Shown here in pieces: positions 50,288 to 58,429 of a stretch of 64,000 nucleotides of DNA. Each line of letters opens with the position of its first letter. Position 1 is the first letter of the stretch. This DNA is from an uncultured Pseudomonadota bacterium (GTDB taxonomy: Bacteria > Myxococcota_A > UBA796 > GCA-2862545). Under the pieces are notes generated by a model, which was not told where the DNA came from, did no database searches, and saw only the letters and a program-made list of their open reading frames with translations. The position numbers and the translations under genes were made by a program. Where the stretch lies: positions 1 through 64,000 of the forward strand of contig CAJXTB010000022.1 of the NCBI GenBank assembly GCA_913061235.1, given 5' to 3'.

Positions 50288-51730
50288 ATGCTGTGGCTTT
50301 TGCTGGCCACGGCGTTCGCGACCGTCCCTGAAAAATACGGAACTGGCAGTGCCTCTATGGCGCTTGGTGGAACCGGTGTTTCTTGGGTTGATGACGGACA
50401 CGCCGCTTACCTAAACCCGGCGGGTCTGTCTCGAATTCGACGCCCCATGGTCGGCGTAGGGATGTCATGGGCACATGATTCCTTCGAGGAGTTCCCATCT
50501 GTCTGGTGGGACACCAATCGAGACGGAAGCCTCGACAGGCGCGACTCCCCACTGGAGCTGTCGAGCAACGTGGAAGACGCTGTCGGCATCCACTTTCATG
50601 CAAGCCGACACATCGGTGGCAAGTTCGGCCTTGGAATCGTGGGCTACATCCCCACACGACGCGTACTCCAGCTGCGCACCAGCGAGCCTGACCTTCCCGA
50701 GTACTACATGTACAACAGTCGGCAGCAGCGGTACATGCTCGCCGCTGGTGTCGGCGGCGAAATCCTCAACGGCGTCCACATTGGCGCTGGCGTAGACTTT
50801 GTGCCGCGCGTCATCATTGATGCCGCCTTCAACCTGTCCGCTACGGTGGTCGCCGACGATGGTGATGACCTGAACGGCGTCGTCACCGACGTTGTGGTGG
50901 ATGTGCATGAGATCGAGCTCGAAATCGTCGCCGGATTTGCCCCCACTCTCGGCTTGAACCTAGACCTTGGCGCGTGGAGCGAGCCTCTGGAAGGAGCCAC
51001 CATCGGTCTTGCCTTCCACGGTGCGAGCGGTCTTCCCGTCGACAGCCGTTTGGATGCACAGATCGACGTGTCTGTTGAAGATGTCGGAGACCTCGAACCC
51101 TACGCTCTCGCCGCCGCGGCCCAAGCCGGAATTCGCCTGTACGACCACTATGTGCCCATGACGCTGGCCCTGGGTCTGTCGTACATGCCACCCCGCCGCT
51201 TTGGCGCCGCAGTCGACATCACCTGGACCAACTGGCGCCCATACGCCGTCAGCGTGGCTCAGCTCACAGACGCCATCGTCACCTCTCCTCTCATCGTCAT
51301 TGACGACGAGATCAGCGACGGCAATGCCTTTACCGCGACGTTTACATCTACCGTAGCGACACGCGTTGGCATTCAGCTTCCACTGCCCGAGATCACACTC
51401 GGTGAACACTGGCGCTACGCACGAATTGACCTACGCGCAGGCGGAGGATGGGTGCCCACTCCGTTGGTCTCCCAAGGAGAATCAAGCGCGCTCATCGACA
51501 GCAACCGCCTGTTCTTCACCGGTGGTGCCTCGCTCGAGACATGGGACCCCACCGGCCTGCTGGACGGCGTGATCCGGTTGGATATCATGGCTCAATTTCA
51601 CCTACTCGAACGCGGACTGTTGGTCCGCTCCAGCGATGAACCAAGGTCGGGCTACCCCGTGGTTCGTCGAGATGTTCCGTTCGGTGGGAATATCTTTGTG
51701 ATTGGCGGCCAGTGGAGCTTTCAGTATTGA
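50288..51730 (+). CDS. FadL/OMPP1-like outer-membrane transporter
   Basis: 480 aa with a signal peptide (MLWLLLATAFATVP). The N-terminus GTGSASMALGGTGVSWVDDGHAAYLNPAGLSRI is the hallmark of the FadL family, in which this segment plugs a 14-stranded barrel and passes hydrophobic compounds. The C-terminus ends in the aromatic residue expected for barrel insertion (GGQWSFQY). Substrates are probably long-chain fatty acids or other hydrophobics. It follows the pseudo-subtilase gene by three bases and overlaps gluQ (TTGA). The degraded subtilase might assist its folding, but that is speculation. Confidence 0.87.
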   Translation: MLWLLLATAFATVPEKYGTGSASMALGGTGVSWVDDGHAAYLNPAGLSRIRRPMVGVGMSWAHDSFEEFPSVWWDTNRDGSLDRRDSPLELSSNVEDAVGIHFHASRHIGGKFGLGIVGYIPTRRVLQLRTSEPDLPEYYMYNSRQQRYMLAAGVGGEILNGVHIGAGVDFVPRVIIDAAFNLSATVVADDGDDLNGVVTDVVVDVHEIELEIVAGFAPTLGLNLDLGAWSEPLEGATIGLAFHGASGLPVDSRLDAQIDVSVEDVGDLEPYALAAAAQAGIRLYDHYVPMTLALGLSYMPPRRFGAAVDITWTNWRPYAVSVAQLTDAIVTSPLIVIDDEISDGNAFTATFTSTVATRVGIQLPLPEITLGEHWRYARIDLRAGGGWVPTPLVSQGESSALIDSNRLFFTGGASLETWDPTGLLDGVIRLDIMAQFHLLERGLLVRSSDEPRSGYPVVRRDVPFGGNIFVIGGQWSFQY

Positions 51731-52608
51731 GCGCGGGACGGCTAGCCCCTACTCCCTCGGGTGAGCTGCATCTGGGCAACCTCACAGCCTTCTACGCGGC
51801 ATGGTTGTCCGCTCGACAGTCGGGCGCACGCTTGTTGTTACGCATGGAAGACGTGGACACCGGTCGCACACGGCCAGATGTTGAGGCGCGGCAACGCGAG
51901 GTCCTACAGTGGTTCGGCATTGATTGGGACAGCGAGACCCAACGCCAGTCCGAGCGCGACTACTCCGAGTGGATTGCTGCACTCGGCGACCATGCCTACT
52001 GGTGTGCTTGCTCACGAAAGGCGCTGAAAGCCGCAGGGGGATTGTGCGCTGCTGGCTGCGCTGGGTCTGGACTCACGATGGGCGCCCTTCGCTTTGCCGC
52101 GACCTCCGACATCGTTCGAGTGTACGACCGCCGACACGGCCCATCCGACATCTCCGCGGACGTTCACCATCACCCAATCTTGGTGCGAGCAGATGGTCTG
52201 GTTGCCTACCCGCTAGCGGTCGTTGTGGACGACATCCGAGACGGCGTGACCCAGGTTGTTCGGGGAGATGACCTGCTGTCGTTTTCGGCTCCGCAAGAAC
52301 AACTCTGGCGGGCTTTTGGGGCCACACCACCGACCTGGCTCCACACGCCTCTCGTGGTGGGGGCTGACGGTCGCAAGCTCTCGAAGTCCCACGGTAGCGT
52401 GGACATTGCCACGCTTCGTAGCTGCGGATGGCAACGCGAAGACCTTCGACAGCTGGTCGGGTCGTGGCTGGGGGTACCGACCGCAGACTTGGCAGAGGCC
52501 GTCAGTGCGTGGCGTCCAACCGGAGCACTGTCAGGTGCAATACACGTGTTGACGGACGGATCCGAAGGGCCAAAGGGACTTACCTGGCGGACGGGTCCTT
52601 TGGAATAA
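51727..52608 (+). CDS. gluQ: Glutamyl-Q tRNA(Asp) synthetase
   Basis: 293 aa, the length of GluQRS, which is a truncated glutamyl-tRNA synthetase lacking the anticodon-binding domain. It attaches Glu to the queuosine of tRNA-Asp. Motifs: GRLAPTPSGELHLGNL (HIGH-like), LLLRMEDVDTGR, the zinc site CACSRKALKAAGGLC with a further C, RGDDLL, and KLSKSHG (KMSKS). The start is a TTG whose frame overlaps the stop of the FadL-like gene (TTGA); the GTG 15 bases upstream is less likely. The end overlaps the convergent gene at 52580 by 29 bases. Confidence 0.92.
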   Translation: MSAGRLAPTPSGELHLGNLTAFYAAWLSARQSGARLLLRMEDVDTGRTRPDVEARQREVLQWFGIDWDSETQRQSERDYSEWIAALGDHAYWCACSRKALKAAGGLCAAGCAGSGLTMGALRFAATSDIVRVYDRRHGPSDISADVHHHPILVRADGLVAYPLAVVVDDIRDGVTQVVRGDDLLSFSAPQEQLWRAFGATPPTWLHTPLVVGADGRKLSKSHGSVDIATLRSCGWQREDLRQLVGSWLGVPTADLAEAVSAWRPTGALSGAIHVLTDGSEGPKGLTWRTGPLE

Positions 52609-52924
52609 ACTCCGTCGGGGCATCTTCAGGCAGCTCCCCGTCTTCAACCGGGTCGCGGCCAGCCCAACCGGGCTCTTCGAGCGCAATCAACAGCCCCTCA
52701 GCGGCGTAATGCTCGGCTAGGTACGTCATCATGCGCCGGTCATCCGGGCTGGCTTCGACAAGCCTCCCCATTCTCCACAGAGAGAACCCACGAGCAACAC
52801 GCCGGTTGGCGTCCGCAATCGTCTCCGGGTCCCCAAAGTCGAGCACAAAGGTAGTTCCCTTTCGCTGGACAATGCGCGCGAGCAACACGCCCGTAAGCGG
52901 GGAACGGACAGAGAGCCGAATCAT
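52580..52924 (-). CDS. Small hypothetical protein
   Basis: 114 aa, soluble. The first half is strand-rich (IRLSVRSPLTGVLLARIVQ, TTFVLDFGDPETIADANRR), the second helical (DDRRMMTYLAEHYAAEGLLI) with an acidic Pro-rich tail. I recognise no family. The ATG at 52924 is preferred to an upstream GTG at 52954 because it begins right at the first strand. The 3' end lies 29 bases inside gluQ on the other strand. Confidence 0.6.
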   Translation of the reverse strand: MIRLSVRSPLTGVLLARIVQRKGTTFVLDFGDPETIADANRRVARGFSLWRMGRLVEASPDDRRMMTYLAEHYAAEGLLIALEEPGWAGRDPVEDGELPEDAPTEFIPKDPSAR

Positions 52925-52941
52925 GACACTCCAAACGACGA

Positions 52942-52973
52942 TGCCCCGCACCACCCAGAGGCAGCGCGGGGCA
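52942..52973 (-). terminator. Hairpin downstream of the trypsin-like gene
   Basis: TGCCCCGC (52942-52949) and GCGGGGCA (52966-52973) form a perfect 8-bp GC-rich stem with a 16-base loop, 23 bases after the stop of the protease gene. There is only a weak T-rich stretch, so it is a probable rather than certain terminator. Confidence 0.45.
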
Positions 52974-52995
52974 CTCGTTCAAGCAGAACTAGACT

Positions 52996-54435
52996 CTAGG
53001 ACTGACGACGACGCGTTCCAACAAGCAACAGTCCGAGAGAGAGGAAACCAAATCCGCCCGCTGCACCTGTGTGCGAGCAAGCAGCGCCACCACCAGAATC
53101 AAGGTTGATCATGGCGGCCGAGGTGCCGGCCAAACCACCGACGTTCAGAACGACGGTGTAGTTGCCCTTCTCTTCGAAGGTGTACTGCGGCTCCCAAGCA
53201 GCGATGGATGCCATTGGCTCACCGGTGGTGTCCGAGCCTTCAAAGATGTCCCACTGGACATCAAAGATGCAGCCCCAGGTGCGCAGGTCCGTCTGGTTGA
53301 CCAGCTGAATGGTGTCGTCATCCAGGGTTTCGTACGTGAACGCAACGTCAGGGACGTCACAAGCGCGAACGTGACTGACGCGGGTGACACAGTGCTCCCA
53401 GCCGCCAGCATCTTCCGTTGCATCAGCACACATGCGGATGGTGAAGTTACCGTCCGTGGTGTACTCGTGCTCGGAGACCTTGCCGTCCGACGTGGTTCCG
53501 TCGCCCCAGGCCCAACGTGCGGCCGAGATGTCATCGGTGTCCGTAAAGGTCACAGCGCAGCGCAGCGTGAACGGAACGTTGCCAACCGCGACAGAGTCGG
53601 CTTCGTCTTCGTCTAGGCGATTGCTACACACGAAGCTGGGCGCAGAGCCAGGCTTGGTGCTGTACGGAACTTCGTACTCGTCAAGCCAGTCCAAGTAGGC
53701 ATCAACACGGGTGTGAGTCGATGGACCCTCTCCGCATTCCGGGCCACGGGAGGTGATGGACACCTGGATGTAGTCTTCGCCAAACCGGACGAAGCCAGGA
53801 CCGCCAGAGTCACCCTGACAGGTAGACTGGACGGGGTCAAAGCTCTGCAGTTCCTTGGTAGTGAAGCTGCTGATCTCTTCGGTGCCTTCGCGCTTGATGC
53901 CAGCACCGCCGCCTTCGAACTCGGTGATCCCGAAGCCGACGAAGTTGATCTCGCGGTCACCCCATTCCTGGTCCAGGTCATCTGCGTTCAGACCAGCCGG
54001 GATGACGTCAGTGATGGCGGAAGCCAGCTGAACGATCGCAATGTCGTCGACGTCTGTTCCCGAGATCTGGCCGCCAGTGGAGCCTTCCCAACCAGGGTGA
54101 AGGAACACGTTGATCGACTCGACGGTCCGAGTTGGATCCGAAGCACGGTTTCCAAACTGAATCGTGGCACGGTTGGCGTCCGAGGTCTCATCGAAGCAGT
54201 GACCTGCGGTGAGGACCCACTCGGGCGCAATCAGAGTTCCCGTACAGTTACCGCCAACGCCACCGGGGGTAGACGTGGAGATGAAGATGGTCTCTGGGTA
54301 TTCTTCGGTTCCGACCTCACGGCCGTTCACGATGTTCTGAACGCCGTCTTCGTCTTCTGGGCGCGCTTCGGCAACCGAGATCAGACTGACGCCGAGCGCC
54401 ATGAAGATGAGATGGGATTTGGTGGTCTTGGACAT
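52996..54435 (-). CDS. Secreted trypsin-like serine protease with PKD domain and MYXO-CTERM tail
   Basis: 479 aa with a signal peptide (HLIFMALGVSLISVAEA). The trypsin domain begins IVNGREVGTEEYP; the triad is TAGHC (His), DDIAIVQLAS (Asp) and CQGDSGGPGF (Ser), so it is active. Asp of S1 specificity cannot be placed with confidence. A PKD-like domain at about 270-355 has WAWGDGTTSDG then HEYTTDGNFTI, and a second beta unit follows. The tail ACSHTGAAGGFGFLSLGLLL then GTRRRQS is a MYXO-CTERM sorting signal. An acidic propeptide (RPEDEDGVQN) precedes the new N-terminus. A perfect palindrome at 54502-54515 lies upstream. Confidence 0.93.
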   Translation of the reverse strand: MSKTTKSHLIFMALGVSLISVAEARPEDEDGVQNIVNGREVGTEEYPETIFISTSTPGGVGGNCTGTLIAPEWVLTAGHCFDETSDANRATIQFGNRASDPTRTVESINVFLHPGWEGSTGGQISGTDVDDIAIVQLASAITDVIPAGLNADDLDQEWGDREINFVGFGITEFEGGGAGIKREGTEEISSFTTKELQSFDPVQSTCQGDSGGPGFVRFGEDYIQVSITSRGPECGEGPSTHTRVDAYLDWLDEYEVPYSTKPGSAPSFVCSNRLDEDEADSVAVGNVPFTLRCAVTFTDTDDISAARWAWGDGTTSDGKVSEHEYTTDGNFTIRMCADATEDAGGWEHCVTRVSHVRACDVPDVAFTYETLDDDTIQLVNQTDLRTWGCIFDVQWDIFEGSDTTGEPMASIAAWEPQYTFEEKGNYTVVLNVGGLAGTSAAMINLDSGGGAACSHTGAAGGFGFLSLGLLLVGTRRRQS

Positions 54436-54501
54436 AATAATTCCTCCAACAGCCGGTCAGTGTCGGGTGAGGCACGGACGTTAACGCCAGTAAGGGCGAA
54501 C

Positions 54502-54515
54502 GTCCATGCATGGAC
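54502..54515. promoter_or_regulatory. 14-bp perfect palindrome upstream of the protease gene
   Basis: GTCCATGCATGGAC is fully self-complementary and lies 67 bases upstream of the protease ATG, in the 124-bp gap between that gene and the retropepsin-like gene. It has the form of a dimeric repressor or activator site. No clear promoter boxes were assigned. Confidence 0.4.
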
Positions 54516-54559
54516 CTACCGTAACGGCGCTTGTTCGCGGTCGCTTGACTGCGATTGTA

Positions 54560-55075
54560 TCAGGGTTCAGACGCCGGACCGGGCAAGGAGTTTCTCTCGC
54601 TCGGTGCCGAATGCGGAAACTCTAAATGAAACGCCCGGCCTGGACCGTCCCAATGCAGCTTCCCAGCGTTGAGCACATCACGGCCCAACAGGGCGATTAT
54701 CGGTTCATCATCGACCGATCCCAGAGGTTGAATCTCTGCAAGCTGCGTCGCGAAACTTTGTGACACACCTTCAATACGCAACAATCCGTAGCGTAGGCGC
54801 GTGAACTGCGGTGCCGCCCCTTCGGCATCACTACCCGACCGGACTCCACGAAACTCCACTGCGTTCAACAGTAAGAGTGACAGTTGCTCTGCGACCCCCA
54901 CCACAACACAGCTGTGGGTGGCGCCCGTATCTAGGATGGCTAGGCCGCTGACCGCCTTGGGCACACCAATACCCAATTCCCCCGCCAGGTTCGGGTCTTC
55001 TTTGACGTAACTGGGGTTGTCTACGGAGATACGAATCAGGGCACCGTGCACCCGATGTACCGCTCCGGCGGGCAC
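54560..55075 (-). CDS. Retropepsin-like aspartic protease domain protein
   Basis: 171 aa from a GTG, no signal peptide. The core shows GLAILDTGATHSCVVVGVAEQL, with the DTGA catalytic turn of clan AA proteases, and then EPIIALLGRDVLNAGKLHWDG, the ALLGRDxL element that closes the fold. A single-domain protein of this size would need to dimerise for activity. The C-terminus is Pro/Ser-rich. It follows the small gene at 55079 by three bases; such small DUF5678-like proteins often accompany retropepsin-like genes in bacteria. Target unknown. Confidence 0.8.
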   Translation of the reverse strand: MPAGAVHRVHGALIRISVDNPSYVKEDPNLAGELGIGVPKAVSGLAILDTGATHSCVVVGVAEQLSLLLLNAVEFRGVRSGSDAEGAAPQFTRLRYGLLRIEGVSQSFATQLAEIQPLGSVDDEPIIALLGRDVLNAGKLHWDGPGRAFHLEFPHSAPSERNSLPGPASEP

Positions 55076-55078
55076 GCG

Positions 55079-55459
55079 CTATGCCACCCGCGACGGCAAA
55101 ACGACAGGGCCGACCTGACGTTCGATGCGACGCACAAAGAACGCACGGGAGTTGGTCGACGTCCAGCCCAGCTCAACAGCGGACTCGAGGGACGGACAGA
55201 TTCCCACTAGTTTGGTCTTGTAAACCACGGCGTACTGGCCACTGTGGCTCTTGAGGAGGGACGCGAGGGCATCTGCGAAGACGCGACGCTCAGTCTTAAA
55301 AGGGTCCATGGGGACGACCCGGGGCAGAGGGGGTGGGGTTGCCGAAGCAGCTGATGCGGGGGAGAGCACAGAGGTCACGTCGGGGAGACGTGAGGTCGCA
55401 TCGAGGAGATGCGACGGAAGGCGGGCACCAGACGGTGCGTGGACAGTGTAGGACATCAT
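55079..55459 (-). CDS. DUF5678-like partner of the retropepsin-like protein
   Basis: 126 aa. The first 55 residues are a Pro/Ala/Ser-rich segment. The rest contains FADALASLLKSHSGQYAVVY, KTKLVGICPSLESAVELGW and RAFFVRRIERQVGPVVLP, resembling the DUF5678-type pattern (small module with a GxYVxxxxxxxVG strand pair, then a helix and a final strand). The family has no known biochemical function but commonly lies next to single-domain aspartic proteases, as here. Two ATGs in a row (55459, 55456) can serve as start. Confidence 0.6.
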   Translation of the reverse strand: MMSYTVHAPSGARLPSHLLDATSRLPDVTSVLSPASAASATPPPLPRVVPMDPFKTERRVFADALASLLKSHSGQYAVVYKTKLVGICPSLESAVELGWTSTNSRAFFVRRIERQVGPVVLPSRVA

Positions 55460-55504
55460 GGGGCCTTCCAGCAAGAGCCCGCTCCCATAGCGGCCCCGCC
55501 GAAC

Positions 55505-56062
55505 TCAGTCCCGTTCAATGTCGGCAGCTTCGATCGCGGTCACAATATCCGCAACATCGGCCAAGCCCCCCACCCCAACATCGCCGCAGGCAAGTCGCTT
55601 CTCAGTCGGAGCCACCATCTGGAAGATGCCGAACCCGTTCACACGGGACAGGTTGGCCTGAACGGCGGGGTGCTCCCACATTCGCGTGTTCATGGCGGGG
55701 CACAGCAGCTGCGGAACGGTGTGAGGCAGCGCCAGCCACACCGTCAACAAGGCATTGTCCGCAATTCCACTAGCAATCTTTCCCAGTGTGCTCGCGGTCA
55801 GCGGTGCAATCACCGCAATGTCCGCCCACTTCGCCCAGGAAATGTGCTCCACCGCGCTGGCCCCCTCGGGCGAGCCACCCGTTGCCAATACATCCACCAT
55901 TACTGGGTGACCCGACAGTGCCTCGAAGGTCAACGGGCCTACAAACGCCGTTGCAGACGGGGTCATGACAACCCGGACACTATGCCGTTTGACCAGGTTC
56001 GAGACGAGGTCTGCAGCCTTGTAGGCAGCAATTCCGCCACTGACGCCAACGAGTACGTTCAT
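55505..56062 (-). CDS. coaC: Phosphopantothenoylcysteine decarboxylase (CoaC-type flavoprotein)
   Basis: 185 aa FMN-dependent HFCD-family enzyme of coenzyme A synthesis, which decarboxylates phosphopantothenoylcysteine to phosphopantetheine. Motifs: VGVSGGIAAYKAADLV (flavin phosphate loop), VEHISWAKWADIAVIAP with the catalytic His, and LLCPAMNTRMWEHPAVQAN (PXMNXXMW signature), then RLACGDVGVGGLAD with the Cys that reduces the intermediate. The synthetase half (CoaB), fused in most bacteria, is missing here and no coaB lies in the window, so it is either stand-alone or a related decarboxylase. Confidence 0.87.
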   Translation of the reverse strand: MNVLVGVSGGIAAYKAADLVSNLVKRHSVRVVMTPSATAFVGPLTFEALSGHPVMVDVLATGGSPEGASAVEHISWAKWADIAVIAPLTASTLGKIASGIADNALLTVWLALPHTVPQLLCPAMNTRMWEHPAVQANLSRVNGFGIFQMVAPTEKRLACGDVGVGGLADVADIVTAIEAADIERD

Positions 56063-56107
56063 CTGTCACTCCGTGCCTGACTCGTAGCCGACGCGATACC
56101 CACGCGC

Positions 56108-58417
56108 ATGGCGATGTGGTGGAGAGTGTACCTAGTAGGTGGAGCCGTCCTCGTCGGGCTGGCCGCTGCAGGTGCGTCCTACGGCTGGTTCACGGAAATC
56201 AAGCCCCGCTACGCCGTCGCCCAAGCAGACGTGGACCGGTTTCTACGCACGCGACAAACGCCTGGGGTTGGACGCGTTCTAAGCGCCCCACTCACCCTCG
56301 CTGTGGGGCGTCCAGGCACTCTCGATGACCTCGTCAGCGACCTGGACCGGGCACGATTCGAGCGGGTGGCAGCGGTCCGCGCACCCGACCAGTTCTCAGT
56401 GAGCGACGACACCCTTCAGCTTTGGGCTGCTGCTGGACGGTTCGGTAACGAGACCCTGCCGGACGTTCGAACCACCGTCCAGTTCGGTGAGAGTGGCATC
56501 GTGGCAGTCAGCGACGGTCCACACCGCGTACGGCCCACCATTCTCTCAACGGTCGGAGACCTAGAGAGCGGTCGGACCCCCGTCGAGCTCGCAGCCTTGT
56601 CCCCTTGGGTTGTTCCCGCCGTCTTAGCCATGGAAGACGCGCACTTCTTCACGCATGTGGGTGTCGACCTAGAAGGAACCGGTCGTGCCGCACGAGCCAC
56701 CCTGTCGGGACAGTCGCTTCAAGGCGGTTCCACCCTCACTCAACAACTGGCCAAGAACCTGTTCGTGGGCAACGAGCGCAGCCTCGAGCGCAAGGTACGT
56801 GAAGCGTTCACGGCCGTGGCCCTCGAACGCCGACTCGACAAGCTCGACATTCTAGAGCTCTACCTCAATGAGCTGTACTTGGGGCACGTCGCCGGACGCC
56901 CAGTCTACGGTATTGATCAGGCAGCACGAGGATTCTTCGCCACATCGCCTGAGCACCTGAGCCTGTCTCAGTCCGCTGTTCTCGCCGGAATCATCAGCTC
57001 ACCCAACACCTACAGTCCGGTCCGCCACCCTGAACGCGCCCTCGAACGACGCAACATCGCCCTTCGTCGCATGCAAGATCTCGGATTCATCTCAGCTGCC
57101 CAGGCCGAGAGCGCACGAGACGAGCCGGTTGAGGTTCAGAGCTCACTCCCGCTTGCCGGACGACGGGTCCCTTGGGTGGTCGATGCTGCTGTTGAGACCG
57201 TGCAGGCCCGCGGACATGAGCGAGTGGATGGTCTCGCGATTCACACGTTCATCGAGCCCGACTGGCAGCGAGTAGCCGAGCAAGCCATTGCGGACGGATA
57301 CGCTGACTTGGTCCAGACCTACCCCGCCACGCAGGGTGCTCAGATGGCACTAACTGCGGTGCGCGTCTCCGATGGCGCCGTGGTCGCACTGGTCGGTGGA
57401 CGGGACGCGTCAGCAAGTACCTTCGACCGTGCATCCAACGGGTACCGGCAGCTCGGTTCAACGGTGAAGCCGCTGACCTTGTTGGCCGCAATGACGCGGG
57501 ATGGCCGACTGCTCCCAACAAGTACGCTCAACGACGCCCCCATCGAACGAAACGGCTGGCGTCCCCGCAACTACGACGGCCGCTATCAAGGCAGAGTTAC
57601 CGTTCGGCGTGCCATTGAATCGAGCCGCAACATCCCGGCCGTCCTGCTTGCCGAGCGGGTGGGCCCCGAAGGGCTGCAGCAGTTCTACACCCGTGTCGGA
57701 TTGTCCGAGGCGACCGCCTGGCCCTCTGCTGCTCTCGGCGCCTTTCCAGGCACAACCCTCGAGATTGCGGGTGCCTACACCGTGTTTCCAGGCCGAGGCA
57801 TCGCCGTAAGCCCTAGGCTCGTCGGCGCCATCGCAGACGGCTCCGGACGAGTCATTGACGAAGTCCCCGTCACCAGCACCGGTGTTGCGACGGCACGCGC
57901 CGCAGCCCTCGCCACGTCCATCCTAGAGGGTGTGGTGGACCGCGGAACAGGGCAGCGCGTGCGTCGACTTGGAGTCGAGGGACCCGTCGGCGGAAAGACC
58001 GGTACGACAGATGACTGGCGGGACGCATGGTTTGTTGGCTTCACCCCGGACCTGGTCGTCGCTGTGTGGGTCGGGCACGACCGCGAGCACGGCATTGCCC
58101 TCACCGGAAGTCGGGCGGCACTGCCCACTTGGGTCCGCTTCATCCAGGGCATCGGCGGTCCGACTGGCACCTTCCCGACAGACACCGGCCTGGAGCGCGT
58201 CTCGGTCTGTAGCGCAAGCCACCAGATCGCCCGAACCAACTGCCCGAACACCTACGAAGAGCTTCTGCCACGCCACTACGGAGGTGCCGGCATGTGCGAC
58301 ACCCACAACCCGTTCCTGCGTTGGGAGCCCAACGGGATTCGCCCGACGGACTGGGAGCCAGACCGCTCGGTCGACGACACACTGCTAGACGCCCTTCAGG
58401 TCACGCCGACCGAGTAG
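56108..58417 (+). CDS. Class A penicillin-binding protein (PBP1-type)
   Basis: 769 aa bifunctional peptidoglycan synthase. One N-terminal membrane anchor (VYLVGGAVLVGLAAAGASY) precedes a GT51 transglycosylase with AMEDAHFFTHVGVD (catalytic Glu), LQGGSTLTQQLAKNL, ERRLDKLDILELYLN and GIDQAARGFF. The transpeptidase has QLGSTVKPLTLL (SxxK, active-site Ser), SSRNIP (SxN) and VGGKTGTTDDWRDAWF (KTG). The order and a UB2H-like region before GT51 (LSAPLTLAVGRPGTLDDLV) suggest the PBP1B side of the family. The C-terminal 90 residues hold several Cys (SVCSASHQIARTNC). It is divergent from coaC by 45 bases. Confidence 0.93.
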   Translation: MAMWWRVYLVGGAVLVGLAAAGASYGWFTEIKPRYAVAQADVDRFLRTRQTPGVGRVLSAPLTLAVGRPGTLDDLVSDLDRARFERVAAVRAPDQFSVSDDTLQLWAAAGRFGNETLPDVRTTVQFGESGIVAVSDGPHRVRPTILSTVGDLESGRTPVELAALSPWVVPAVLAMEDAHFFTHVGVDLEGTGRAARATLSGQSLQGGSTLTQQLAKNLFVGNERSLERKVREAFTAVALERRLDKLDILELYLNELYLGHVAGRPVYGIDQAARGFFATSPEHLSLSQSAVLAGIISSPNTYSPVRHPERALERRNIALRRMQDLGFISAAQAESARDEPVEVQSSLPLAGRRVPWVVDAAVETVQARGHERVDGLAIHTFIEPDWQRVAEQAIADGYADLVQTYPATQGAQMALTAVRVSDGAVVALVGGRDASASTFDRASNGYRQLGSTVKPLTLLAAMTRDGRLLPTSTLNDAPIERNGWRPRNYDGRYQGRVTVRRAIESSRNIPAVLLAERVGPEGLQQFYTRVGLSEATAWPSAALGAFPGTTLEIAGAYTVFPGRGIAVSPRLVGAIADGSGRVIDEVPVTSTGVATARAAALATSILEGVVDRGTGQRVRRLGVEGPVGGKTGTTDDWRDAWFVGFTPDLVVAVWVGHDREHGIALTGSRAALPTWVRFIQGIGGPTGTFPTDTGLERVSVCSASHQIARTNCPNTYEELLPRHYGGAGMCDTHNPFLRWEPNGIRPTDWEPDRSVDDTLLDALQVTPTE

Positions 58418-58429
58418 ACGAAGCAGGCA

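Noticed and set aside
49508-50401. 297-residue open frame on the minus strand
   Set aside because: Antisense to the subtilisin-like gene, which has recognisable family motifs; no start context or domain on this strand.
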